From Daucus carota subsp. sativus (lineage: Eukaryota; Streptophyta; Magnoliopsida; Apiales; Apiaceae), in contig NC_030382.2 of the NCBI RefSeq assembly GCF_001625215.2, forward strand, positions 28,878,610 through 28,942,609: a stretch of DNA of 64,000 bases, in the 5' to 3' direction. The notes below the pieces were generated by a model. The model was not told the origin of the DNA and did no database searches. It was given only the letters and a program-made list of their open reading frames with translations. A program made the translations under genes and the position numbers. This document shows, piece after piece, positions 34,013 through 44,219 of the stretch (position 1 is its first letter; every line of letters starts with the position of its first letter).

Positions 34013-34345
34013 GGTGCTATTCGACTACAAACCTCTCTTAGAATAAAAACTAAAAACCAAAATAAAAAACTTATAAATCACATCGAAATATATCATATAT
34101 GGTATGGGAATTGATTGTTGGGAGATGAAGAAAAATATAGTGAAGTCGGATTTCAAAAAAGTGAACCGATTGACGGGAAAAAACAATTAAAAATGGAAGG
34201 ATTCTGTGGAATCATGTGTGGGAGGGTACAGGTTTATTGCGTGTGGTGAATTCTAGGGGGCCATTAGATTAGATTGATCTAATGGCTTATATTAGTTTGT
34301 AGTTTGTATTTTACTTTTGGTTTGTATTTGATCACTAGCCTTATA
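34013..34345 (-). mobile_element. Non-autonomous DNA element, short copy
   Basis: One end reads GGCTAGTGATCAAATACAAA (minus strand, from about 34344) and the other GGTGCTATTCGACTACAAAC (plus strand, from about 34016). Both go on inward to ACAAACC, and the left also to TAAAAACTAAAAACCAA. A longer relative with matching ends lies at about 46740-47435 in intron 2 of the BIG1-type gene. No clean target duplication was found, so the superfamily is open. Confidence 0.6.
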
Positions 34346-36258
34346 TTTAATAGTTACATTTTTTTATGGAGACAAAATAACTGTTGAATCTGTTGCTTGA
34401 GAGTGAATCTACTTTCACTCACAGCGACAAGACAACATTCACATAGGTAGTTACATGGGAATAATTTGTCAGTATTGCGTATATTGGTCGATTCTATGCT
34501 TCAGATTAGTTGCGGGATTAAGTAATTCTGGGAATATCGTAAAATATTTACACCTCCTAATACCCATGTTTCACACTGCAAGTTCATTGTCATAGGAATA
34601 CCTAAAGTGAGAGCTGAAGGAGCAGCCAACTGATATGTTCAAAGGCCAAGGCTTACTTGCAACATAATAAATATACCATAATAGCAGGGGAGCTTTACAG
34701 GTATGCACTTTATATTGAAAGTATTTAACAAGGAGTGCTGCAATCTGGAAATCTGCTTGATGCATATGAAGCCCAAAATATGCTAGCTAAAATACAAAGA
34801 TCATGTGAATGCAGATAGATGGAAGAGAAAATAGGAAGTCCTATAAACATTACATATTTATTGCATGAACTTGATAAAATGCCCAGACACACACACACAC
34901 ACACACACACATATTTTAGACAAGATACTAGTACAACATATTGAGTGTAAGCTTTTGCATGTGAAGTGATTGAAGACATGTGCATAAAAGTGGCAAAAAT
35001 TTTAGCAGTTTCAGCCTTTGAGCCAGATCCAAAGTCACATTCAATAAGTACCTAAAGTATATTTGTGAACAGTCACATGGACTAATAGAGGTGTTACAGT
35101 CGTAATGTCTAAAATTACAGGCACGAGCAAAAAGGAACAATGTACAATGTAGTATATTTGTAAACAGTTGAACTTCTCATTTGCAAGATCACCTAAAGTA
35201 TTTCATCTTCCCTTGCTTCACTTATTAAGATTACACTGAGAATATGACATCTAGGCTTGTTTCTTTTCAGAAAATAAGTTGATTAGGAAAAATATTTTTC
35301 TAGAAAACATTTTATTTTTTAAGAAATTTTCCGTCATTTGCTATTATGAAAAAGATTATACAAAAGGGTGAGCAGAAGTTCATTCTGAAAAATATTTTTT
35401 TATTTTGAAAAGGGGAAGTCATTTTCAAGAAATCCATTACTTCTCTCAGAAATTTTCCTCTTGTGGAATAGATTTTATTTTCCGAACACAAATGAACGCA
35501 GGAAAATCTTCCAGAAACTCAAGTAAACACAGCAAAAACATTCTTCCAGACCAAACAAATGCCATAAATCCAGAAAGCATTTCCAGCAAACAAATGGAGC
35601 CCTGATCTAGCTAAGGAAAGGATCAAAATGTAGCTGCTTCTGTGAAATTAGGTCATGCTCATACTGAACTAGTAAAGGCAAAGACAAATATCACAACTCC
35701 CAGAATTCGTGGTTCACACAGTCAGTCACGACAACATTCTTTCATGCTCATGCTAAAAGGGTGTAAGAGGAATACTCTACCAAATCAAATTTTGCAAAGT
35801 TCGACCAATACAGCAATTCTATATTCTTTTGCGGGATAATCATTGCAGTTATCAAGCACGATCTTGTTTCGATTGAAAAATTCAAAAACTTGATGGAGCC
35901 AGAAAATTTAAACTTTAAAACGGGCTCAAACTCTGCTTGAAAGCTTAATTGCGCTGTACTAAATATTAGGCTTGAGACTCGACTCAGGAAAGACCGATAC
36001 AACTTCAACTTTGTCGGATTAAGCATGTCAGATACAAAGTAATTCTAAATATATACACACTCGCAAAATTGAAAACTTAGCTAAACTTTACACAAAGGTA
36101 TAGGAATTGGAGAGTCAAATTCTCGAAGTCTAGTAGCTCGTAAATAACAGACACAATCACACATAAGTAAAAGTTTTAGCAGAGAGATGACAATCGTAAA
36201 CTTCAAGTACAAGTGCATAGGCTTATAGCTAAGTTATTACAACATGATAGTGCTAAGT
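34346..36258. other. Unassigned DNA, possibly intronic
   Basis: About 1.9 kb with no gene that I can support. A (CA)n run lies at about 34888-34912. At 35240-35560 there are repeated AAAATATTTTTC-type words with inverted partners, suggesting an old MITE. On the minus strand a stretch after an acceptor at about 35091 reads an open, mixed-composition peptide (IECDFGSGSKAETAKIF), which could be an exon, but no partner exon fits in phase. If the first exon at 36386 is real, its gene may run through here. Confidence 0.35.
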
Positions 36259-36278
36259 TGGAGAGAGAGGGAGGGAGG

Positions 36279-36324
<46 letters not shown>

Positions 36325-36335
36325 AGGGAGGGAGG

Positions 36336-36375
<40 letters not shown>
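36259..36375. repeat. GA/CT microsatellite after the orphan first exon
   Basis: An interrupted (GA)n/(GGGA)n tract of about 117 bp on the plus strand. Read on the minus strand it is (CT)n and begins about 11 bases after the donor site of the exon at 36386-36461. Confidence 0.95.
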
Positions 36376-36378
<3 letters not shown>

Positions 36379-36385
36379 TATGGAC

Positions 36386-36461
36386 CTGTGAAACTGAGGA
36401 GAATGAGAGCAGAAACAAAGAGGAGTAGTTGAAGTTTGGTGTTCTGGATATCCATGGCCAT
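36386..36461 (-). CDS. Orphan first exon with signal-anchor-like N-terminus
   Basis: On the minus strand an ATG at 36461 (second ATG two codons later) opens a 25-residue hydrophobic peptide, MAMDIQNTKLQL then LLFVSALILLSFT. It is followed by a usable donor (CACAG, GTCCAT) and, 11 bases on, a long CT tract. The composition fits a signal peptide or membrane anchor. The downstream exons could not be found; the gene at 32991-33890 is on the same strand but its acceptor is in a different phase. A gene fragment or chance frame cannot be excluded. Confidence 0.35.
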
Positions 36462-36884
36462 TGGGGGCTTGTGTAGAGCTTTGAAACAGTGTGATCTGTT
36501 TGGGCCAATCAAGACTGATTTCTCTTCTGGGTTCCAAGTATCGATCTAAGAAGTGTTGTATATTTGTGCTTTTCTTTTGATTTGGTTCTTCGTTGTAATA
36601 AAATATTAGGGGGTGTGTAAGATATGTGGACAGTGGTAGATTGACTTGACTGCCTTTGCACCAACTCAGACTCATCTCATCCGGTTCTCCCCATAACTTT
36701 TTTTTGGAAATATATCTTCCGAACTTATGCCTGGCCATCTGTAATTTGAGCAGGTATAATAACTCAGGCCTGCCAGATTCCATCAGCGGTGGATAAAAAT
36801 AAGATGGCTCTAGTAGAGTAGTTGTCTTCTACATCGCTGAATTCTTGTTCTCCGGAGATCTATGTCCATAAATAATTTTCCTAT
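36462..36884. promoter_or_regulatory. Region upstream of the orphan first exon
   Basis: On the minus strand this is open for a long way and includes a TA-rich stretch near 36600 (TAATATTTTATTAC) that could serve as a TATA region. No feature can be firmly assigned. Confidence 0.3.
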
Positions 36885-36892
36885 GTTCCAAG

Positions 36893-38076
36893 TGTATTCG
36901 GTTAATCGAAACTGAAATCGATTTTTTTTTCGGTTAACTGAAACCGAAGTTTATGAAAAATCGCTACCGAAAACCGAAACAAATTAATTTCGGTTTATAA
37001 CCGAACCGAATTTTAAATTCGGTTAAAACCGAAAACCGAATTTATTAACCGAAATTCTTAGATGATATAAAAAATATGAAAATAACAGCCAAAATAGTTA
37101 AGCATAAAATGATGCCGTTGCAAAGTTCCAGCACATTGAACAAAAGTGAAGCAGTGACTAACTACCTATGTTTGCAGTTTACATTCCAAATCAAAAAAAA
37201 ATATTCCTGAGGCAACTAACAAGCAAGCACAATGGGTAGAGGTCAGTAGCTAAAATATTCTTGAATAATCGATTCAAGAATTATACCTGGAGATTTAAGA
37301 ATAAAGATCACAGCATGTTTTTGAGTTTGGGATCTTCCGCTTCAGGTTAATGAACGCAGGTCGGCCGTCACAGGCTCGCAGTGATAGAAAGGGTTAGGGG
37401 CCGTTTGGTGTTGGAATGAATAATCTGATATGATGTGTTTGGTTGAGTGCTGAAATCAATATATACAATTTTTATTAAAAAAATTATTAATATATATTAA
37501 TTAAAAATATCAATAAAATTATTATTGTCATATATTTTTACATCATCGATTTAATTTTGTATTAAACATTAATATTTCATTACTTAAAGAGAGACAAAAA
37601 AAATAAAAAATAAACATATCTCATACCTTCATCTCATACCCACCTCCCCATTTGAGTATCAAAAACCCATAAATTTGGGGTTTAAGGTATGGGTTTCAGA
37701 TTTTATTTTACCCAACCAAACACCAAGTATGGGTTTGGAATGGACAAACCCATACCTGATTCCAGAAACCCACGAACCAAACGACCCCTTAATGAACTGT
37801 TATTGAAATCCACAATCTAATTAGGTATTTAGGTCACGCACTCACGCTTGTAAGTTATAAAAGTATAATATATATGTTATTAATAAAAATACTTTTTTTT
37901 GTAAAGTATATAAGAAATCGGTTTTCGGTTAACCGCGGTTAAATAACCGAAAAACCGAAATAATAAAATTTGGCTACCGAAAACCGAACCGAAATTTAAA
38001 TTTCGGTTAACCGAACCGAAATTATTTCGGTTATTCGGTACGGTTTTCGGTTAACCGAACCGAATGCACACCCCTA
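36893..38076. mobile_element. Non-autonomous hAT-like element with CGGTTAACCG arrays
   Basis: The right end reads inward TAGGGGTGTGCATTCGG; the left end is shortened (TGTATTCGG). The flanks GTTCCAAG (36885-36892) and GTTCCAAC (38077-38084) match at seven of eight positions. The outer ~190 bp on the left and ~160 bp on the right are dense in CGGTT, AACCG, CCGAAA and TTCGGT words in both orientations. The middle is unrelated and holds a nested Tourist-like MITE at 37397-37788. Without that insert the element is about 790 bp. Confidence 0.78.
37397..37788. mobile_element. Tourist-like (PIF/Harbinger) MITE nested in a hAT-like element
   Basis: A 392 bp element with ends GGGGCCGTTTGGT on the left and GGGGTCGTTTGGT on the right, read inward, and TTA on both sides (37394-37396 and 37789-37791). 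The interior has an AT-rich core and matching 'CCCATACC'/'GGTATGGGTT' blocks. No coding capacity. Confidence 0.82.
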
Positions 38077-38302
38077 GTTCCAACTCAATCTCAAATGTCT
38101 TCAATTTTCAAACAGCTTCCAGAAACATAGTATTAAAGTCACCTCGTTCACGGATGAATTTAGTTTTGTTCACTAAATATCCAAAATATTCCAACTGCAT
38201 CTTCAACGACGTTGGCTATAATGGTTGGTTAAATTGGACCTATAAGACATTATGTAAAATTTGCTGAACCGGTAAGACATTTTGCTTCGATGGTATTGGA
38301 TA

Positions 38303-38537
38303 CTCCCTCTGTCCCATTTTAACTGATGTTTGACTTTTTAACACGTATATTGAGGTGTACAAAAACAATATCTACACTCAATAAAAAATTTCAATTCTTA
38401 TATCAAATAAAAGTTTAGAGTCTAAACTTTTATTTGATATAAATTTTATAAAAAATAATCATGTTTAGATGTAATTTTTTTAACATCTTAAAATACGTGT
38501 AAAAAAGTCAAAAGCAGTTAAAATGGGACGGAGGGAG
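38303..38537. mobile_element. Stowaway MITE
   Basis: A 235 bp element with CTCCCTCTGTCCCATTTTAA on the left and CTCCCTCCGTCCCATTTTAA on the right, read inward, and TA on both sides. This is the standard plant Stowaway (Tc1/mariner) terminus. Confidence 0.92.
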
Positions 38538-38539
38538 TA

Positions 38540-38929
38540 TATTGGTTGGCTATAATTTAAAAATAGTATGTTATTAATATTTTGGATTGTTATAAATAGA
38601 ATATATTACTTTAATATGGTAATAAGTAATGTGTAATCTTCCCTACAGACTTTCTTACAGACCTGAGCGGATCGACAAATATAGTCATCCATAGGAGGTT
38701 GGCTATAATTATAGATTACAAGTGGGGATGGTTGGAGCGTGAATTTTGAAGCCATTAGTTATAATTTTAATTTTTGGTATGACAACTAGGATTTTAGCCA
38801 AGGGGTCTTCATGGTTGGAGATGCTTTAAGGGTGTTAATCCTGAATATCCAAATTTGAAGGATTAATGCCTCAAATATCAACATACCAGATATACGGCCC
38901 AATTATCATTTAGTGACACCTCACCATGT
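38540..38929. other. Intergenic, MITE-like fragments
   Basis: The stretch ends at about 38795-38830 with a 'GGTTGGAGATGCTTTAA' phrase that is common at the ends of plant MITEs, and 'TTGGCTATAATT' occurs twice (about 38553 and 38700). Borders could not be set. No gene. Confidence 0.35.
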
Positions 38930-39110
38930 AGCGTTTTGGTTTTTAACCAAAACGCTACTTCGCTTAGCGTTTTGGCTCATGTAATATCAACTTAAACGCT
39001 GGCGTTTCACTCTTTTTTAATTAATTTATTTTAACATAAACGCAATTCTATTATACGTTTTACATGCAAAACGATTGTTAAAATGACGTTTTTTTGTAAA
39101 TAATAAATAA
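38930..39110. repeat. AAACG-rich block with a perfect 12 bp hairpin
   Basis: At 38930-38956 AGCGTTTTGGTT is followed, after TTT, by its exact complement AACCAAAACGCT. The next 150 bases carry at least eight more CGTTTT, AAACGC or AAAACG words. Similar words are dense at 28014-28260, 40010-40080 and 60360-60540. Confidence 0.7.
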
Positions 39111-39228
39111 TTTTTTAATAGAATTTAGGAATATATTAAATGTATTTTACAAAGCATCATTTTTTATTTTATTTTATTTATTTTATTTTTAGTTTATTAA
39201 TAAAAAATGCTATACAAACATATTTGTA

Positions 39229-39900
39229 ATTTTTAAGTATAATTTAATCATTATAAAACCCAAACATAAACCCTAAGTCTTAACGACTGATAATTTACTT
39301 TTTTTAACTGGTTTCTCGGCATTAGGGCCTTCGGCCCCAAAGCCTCAAATTAATTAGGGTTAGGCCCTAAACCCTCCATCTTAAATCTTAACCGTCAGCC
39401 AATTTAATTTAAATTATAAACTAATCATTCTAAAACCCAAACATAAACCCTAAATGTTAACGACGATTTATTTACTTTTTCAAACTTGTGCGCCTCAGCT
39501 TTAGGGCCTCACGGCCCTAAAGCTTCGAATTAATTAGAGTTTAGACTCGACGGTTTGAGGCCTAAAGACCCTAAACACCTGATCCCAAACCATAACCGTC
39601 AGTCAATTTAACTTAAAGTATAAACTAATCATTCTAAAACACAAACACAAATCTTAAATGTTAACGACTGTTAATTTACTCTTTTAAACTAGTTTCTCGA
39701 CATTAGGGCCTCACGGCCCTAAAACCTCGAATTAATTAGGGTTTAGGTTCGACGGTTTATGGCCAAAAGGTCTTAAACCCTCAATCTGAAACCCTAACCG
39801 TCAACCAATTTAATTTAAAGTATAAATTAATTATTCTAAAACCCAAACATAAACCCTAAATATTAATGACGATTAATTTAAAATATAAATTAAGGACTGT
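39229..39900. repeat. ~204 bp tandem repeat, about 3.3 copies
   Basis: Units start at about 39229 (shortened), 39401, 39605 and 39807 (partial), giving periods of 204 and 202 bp. Each has an AATTTAAYTTAAAGTATAAA start, a CCCAAACATAAACCCTAAA phrase (telomere-like AAACCCTAAA), the palindrome TTAGGGCCTCACGGCCCTAA and a CCGTCA end. The same family recurs at 62485-62760 inside the broken mobile-domain gene. Confidence 0.88.
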
Positions 39901-40218
39901 TAATTAATCACTATGACTCTCGTTTATGTAATACTCACTGTTTATGGGCAGTCCCAGTGGTTAGCAACACAACTGTAGGTATATATAACAAGGGTTAAAA
40001 CGTTACTTGGGCTCGCGTTTTATCTTTATATATAACACAAAACGTAAAACGATGTCATGTTCGGCTGCAAGAGAAGACGCTACTTCAGTTACGTCTTTAA
40101 CTGTTATTTAGGCCCTTATTTTAAAAAATCATTATTCTGGGCATTTGTTCCGTTATTTGTGATAACGATTTTTCATATCGTAACATCACCAATGCAAATT
40201 TTAAGTTAATCTTCCTTT

Positions 40219-41450
40219 GTGAATACTTCCTTTCATGGAGAGTCATTTCATTCAAACATGAACTTTTCGCAGATCAGTGAAATGGTTTCACCAAATAAGA
40301 ATTTGAACACTTTATATCTGGAGATCAAGAGATCGTATTGGTTCTTCTTCACTTCTTCTGTGCATTTCATTAACAACTCAACAACGTTTCACATTTTTTT
40401 ACAGTTTTCAGGCTCAGTATCAGGTAGGACATTGTTTATCGGTTGCTTCCATAATAATGAGTTGCAGATTACGGTCGAGTTGGAGATATTCCTTATCAAT
40501 GTCAGTGAACTCGCTCGGTTTCTTTGGAGTAGACCTTTGAGGAACTCAAACTCCGTTTTCTACGGATTCAGAAATAATTTTCATTGATATTTGTGGACCA
40601 TTTTCTAAAAGTCCAATATGCATGGAGTTTGCAGCTCGAATAATAGAAGCATTTTCTTCTTTCTGTTGTTGTAATCATCTTTATCAAATAGAAGTACCTT
40701 GATTCCTAACTTTTTAATACTCATGAATTTTGATTAAGTGTCAAAGTAGCTTTTTAGATTGTACGTATCTCAGATCTAAATGTCAATCAGCAAATTCTGA
40801 TACCAATTGTCAGTCCCAAATTGACATAGAAGGGTGGGTTGAATACGTCAATACTAAATTCGTTAGTTTTAAATGGGTTTGTGGAATGTTCGTTTAGTTT
40901 GTCCTTAATCAAATTTAAATAATCCAACAAGTTCAGAGGAATTATCGTTTTGATATTAATCTTGAGGGTGCTATGAATCTAACAATCAAGTCGGCTATAA
41001 GACAACGTTACACAATCACAAATACGCTTAACTAATATATCAATCTTTCTTGCTAAGCTTTGGGAGAGTGTATGTGAAGTGTGTGCACAATATAATTATG
41101 TGTTGCTACTTTTAAGTGGAACTATAATGCTCTATTTATATACTTTTAATTTTATCAAATACATTTTATTATTCAAACTCAAGTTTGTTATTAATCGAAT
41201 CGAGTCGGAGCTATTCGGGAGAAATTTGAGTTGTTGGTAAACAAAGTCTAAAATAGAACCTTGGAATCACTAACGCTTTGCTGTGGACCCCTAAATCTTG
41301 AATAAATTTTCAGGATCAAAACCAAAATACATGTTTTTGTCTTGAATACTTATGTTGTGTGTGTCCAAAATTGATTTTATAACATAACACATAAACACGA
41401 CACTTACATGTGGAGTTCCGCACAACCCTTATTAATCCTAAAAGGTTATA
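40219..41450 (-). mobile_element. Decayed Ty1/Copia retrotransposon fragment
   Basis: On the minus strand a long terminal repeat ends ...GACTGACA at 40808. After AT comes TGGTATCAG (40805-40797), the primer-binding site for initiator methionine tRNA. Beyond it (40590-40219) lies a stop-ridden relic of Copia gag (the UBN2 type): PSEFTDIDKEYLQLDRNLQL, then EVKKNQYDLLISRYKVFKF. No protease, integrase or reverse transcriptase is visible below 40219. The outer LTR border could not be fixed; 41450 is a guess. Confidence 0.65.
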
Positions 41451-42224
41451 AAAGTTCTTAGATCAATGGTTTTAAGTGAAGACAAAAATAAACTTGACTC
41501 GAGTCTCGGTGAAAATTTAAACTTTTTATTTTGACCACAGTTAATATTTAAAATTCAATATATAAATTTATGATAAAACAATGTATTTTCTATTATTAAT
41601 AAATTCAGTGTTTTTTTATAATTAAATTTAATATAATTTTATAAAATTTTGTTTTGTTTACTGGAGATATTATTAAATTTCTAATTACAGTCTTATATCG
41701 GTTTTTTTATAAGATTTCACGACAATCCAATTATACGCATGATCAATCAATTTTAGTCACGTCTAAAATTTTCAAAAAATAAAATTGTACTCAAAGTGAA
41801 ATTAGCTTTGCTTCAAAACTTGGTCAATAAATGAAAACATCAAAGTATAGTACTTATTCAAAACGGTCTAGTGCTTAGTTATTCTAATTTCTAGGTTACA
41901 TAGTCCTAATTTTTAAATTTTTTTTACTAAAACATTTGAAATAAACAAGAGAATTGTTAAAAACGAGTAGTAGAAAAATAACCTTTTTGTCACTAAAATC
42001 GATTATTAAAAGCGTGTGTTTAATTTGAAGCAAAGCAACCAGAGCAAAAGATGTGAAAACAAGTATGACCGACTCGTTTCCAGATTTGAAATGTCCGAAA
42101 TCCATATCGACAAATAAATCTCGCACTTTGCTAAACCAATCCAATTGAATTCAAAAATGTCCATGTAAAATTCACCCAATCGCCGCTAAATCCACCACTG
42201 AATTCACTCAGTCGTAGATCGGAA
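41451..42224. promoter_or_regulatory. Upstream region of the BIG1-type gene
   Basis: AT-rich to about 42000 and then balanced, ending at the start codon at 42225. It should hold the promoter and 5' UTR. No distinct element was recognised. Confidence 0.4.
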
Positions 42225-44168
42225 ATGTCGGTAGGCAGCAGCGGCGGTGGATCGCAGAGCCTCGGCGGGCCCACTCGTTGCGGATGGGTTTTGGGGCCAT
42301 CTCTGGACAAAATCATCAAGAATGTAGCTTGGAGAAAGCACTCTCATCTCGTGAATGCTTGTAAATCAGCGCTCGATAAGCTCCACTCGTTGTCCGACGC
42401 GGAAAATTCGCAGGATCTGGCTGTTTCCGGCGCGCCGCTCTTCGGTTTCAATGAATCCGACGGTGAATTGCTGTTACAGCCGTTGGTTTTAGCTCTGGAG
42501 ACTGCTTATCCGAAAGTTGTGGAGCCTGCGCTCGATTGCGTGTATAAATTGTTCGGGTTAGGGTTGATTAGAGGTTGTGAGGTTTCGATGGAGCGGGTTT
42601 CGGGTGGATCAAAGGTTGTTTTCGATATTCTTGAGGCGGTGTGTAAGTGTGGGGGGTTAGGGGATGAGGCGATTGAGTTAGCGGTTTTGAAAGTGTTGCT
42701 TTCGGCTGTTAGGTCTCCGGCTGTGTTGATTAGAGGTGATTGTTTGGTTGACATTGTCAAGTCGTGTTATAATGTGTATTTAGGGGGGTTGAATGGGACG
42801 AATCAGATATGCGCCAAGGCTGTGTTGGCGCAGATGATGATTATTGTTTTTATGAGAGTGGAGGTTGATTCGATGGTGGTTCAGTTTAAGAGTGTTGTGG
42901 TGGGGGATCTTTTGGAGTTTTCGGATAGGAATTTGAATGAAGGGAGTTCGATACAGTTTGCTCAGAATTTTGTTAATGAGGCTGTTCAGATGTTTAATGA
43001 AGGGAGGTTTTCAGCTGATTCGATGCAGTCTGCTGCTTCTACTCCTCCTGCTGAGGTAGCCGAACATAAGAAAGGGGATGAGTCACCTGGAAGTTTGAGT
43101 GATTATACTAAGATCCGAGAGGATGGGCTAATGCTTTTCAAGAACTTGTGCAAATTATCTATGAAGTTCTCGTCTCAAGAGCAACCCGATGATGAAATTC
43201 TTTTGAGGGGAAAGACATTGTCACTGGAGTTGCTTAAGGTCATTATGGACAATGCGGGTTCCATCTGGCGAACAAATGAGAGGCAAGAAAATTTCATTCA
43301 CTTGATGAATTCACCTCTGTAAATTTGATACTGACTTCTGTTTAACTTTTATTTTCTAAACTCTCTGATCATAGGACAAATTAATGAGCTAATATTAGAT
43401 AAGTTTAGTAAGCTAAAAAGTTGGGGGGAAATGGTTACATGATCTTTTCCATCCAAGGTAAAATGTAGGAGGGCTTGCACAGAACAAATTTTCTTACCAA
43501 TTCAGTAGTAAAAAATTTACTTTTTTACAGAGGAAAAATGTGTATCTTAAATGATATACCCTTTACTGTCATGTGAACTAGTTTTATACATTTATGATGT
43601 TAATTTAGTAATTCAGCATTAGTCATTGGCAATTTCCGTGATATAACTCTAGCGTAATGGTTGTTATTACTTGTTACATGTCATAAGATGGAAAGGAGAC
43701 AACTTTTAGGCATTATGATGTACGAGAGCATAAAAAGATAGAACGAGAGTGATTTAGCTAAAAAAAAGCGAAAGTTAAATTTAGCCAAAAAATAGCGAAA
43801 ATTAAAACTACACAACCCATTAACAATCGGCATAACCTGAATAGTCAGTATTCAGTAATTAATTTCTTCATAATTTTCAATATGTAGGATTTACAATACT
43901 TTGTAATCATAATTAATACAATCTCTTGTTAGTATATTATGAATTAGAATTCTTGACAAAAAGAAGAAGTTTATGAGTCAGAATTCCGAGGTGATCACTG
44001 AGATGAAAGGCAAGCAAGTAACAAGCTGCACCACTTGCCCTTTATCCAATAAAATATAACTAGCTCGAAATTTAAGACTACTATATGCAATCTATAGATT
44101 TTTTTGATCCCCACAATCGCCTGAATTAAAAATGTTCCTGATAAATACAATAACATTAAGATAGTGTG

Positions 44169-44219
<51 letters not shown>

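Noticed and set aside
32991-36461. Joining the signal-anchor exon at 36386-36461 to the gene at 32991-33890
   Set aside because: The exon ends in phase 1 while the acceptor at 33891 needs phase 0 for the observed frame, and no intermediate exon could be supported.
40219-40587. 122-codon plus-strand open frame
   Set aside because: It is antisense to a Copia gag relic recognisable on the minus strand.
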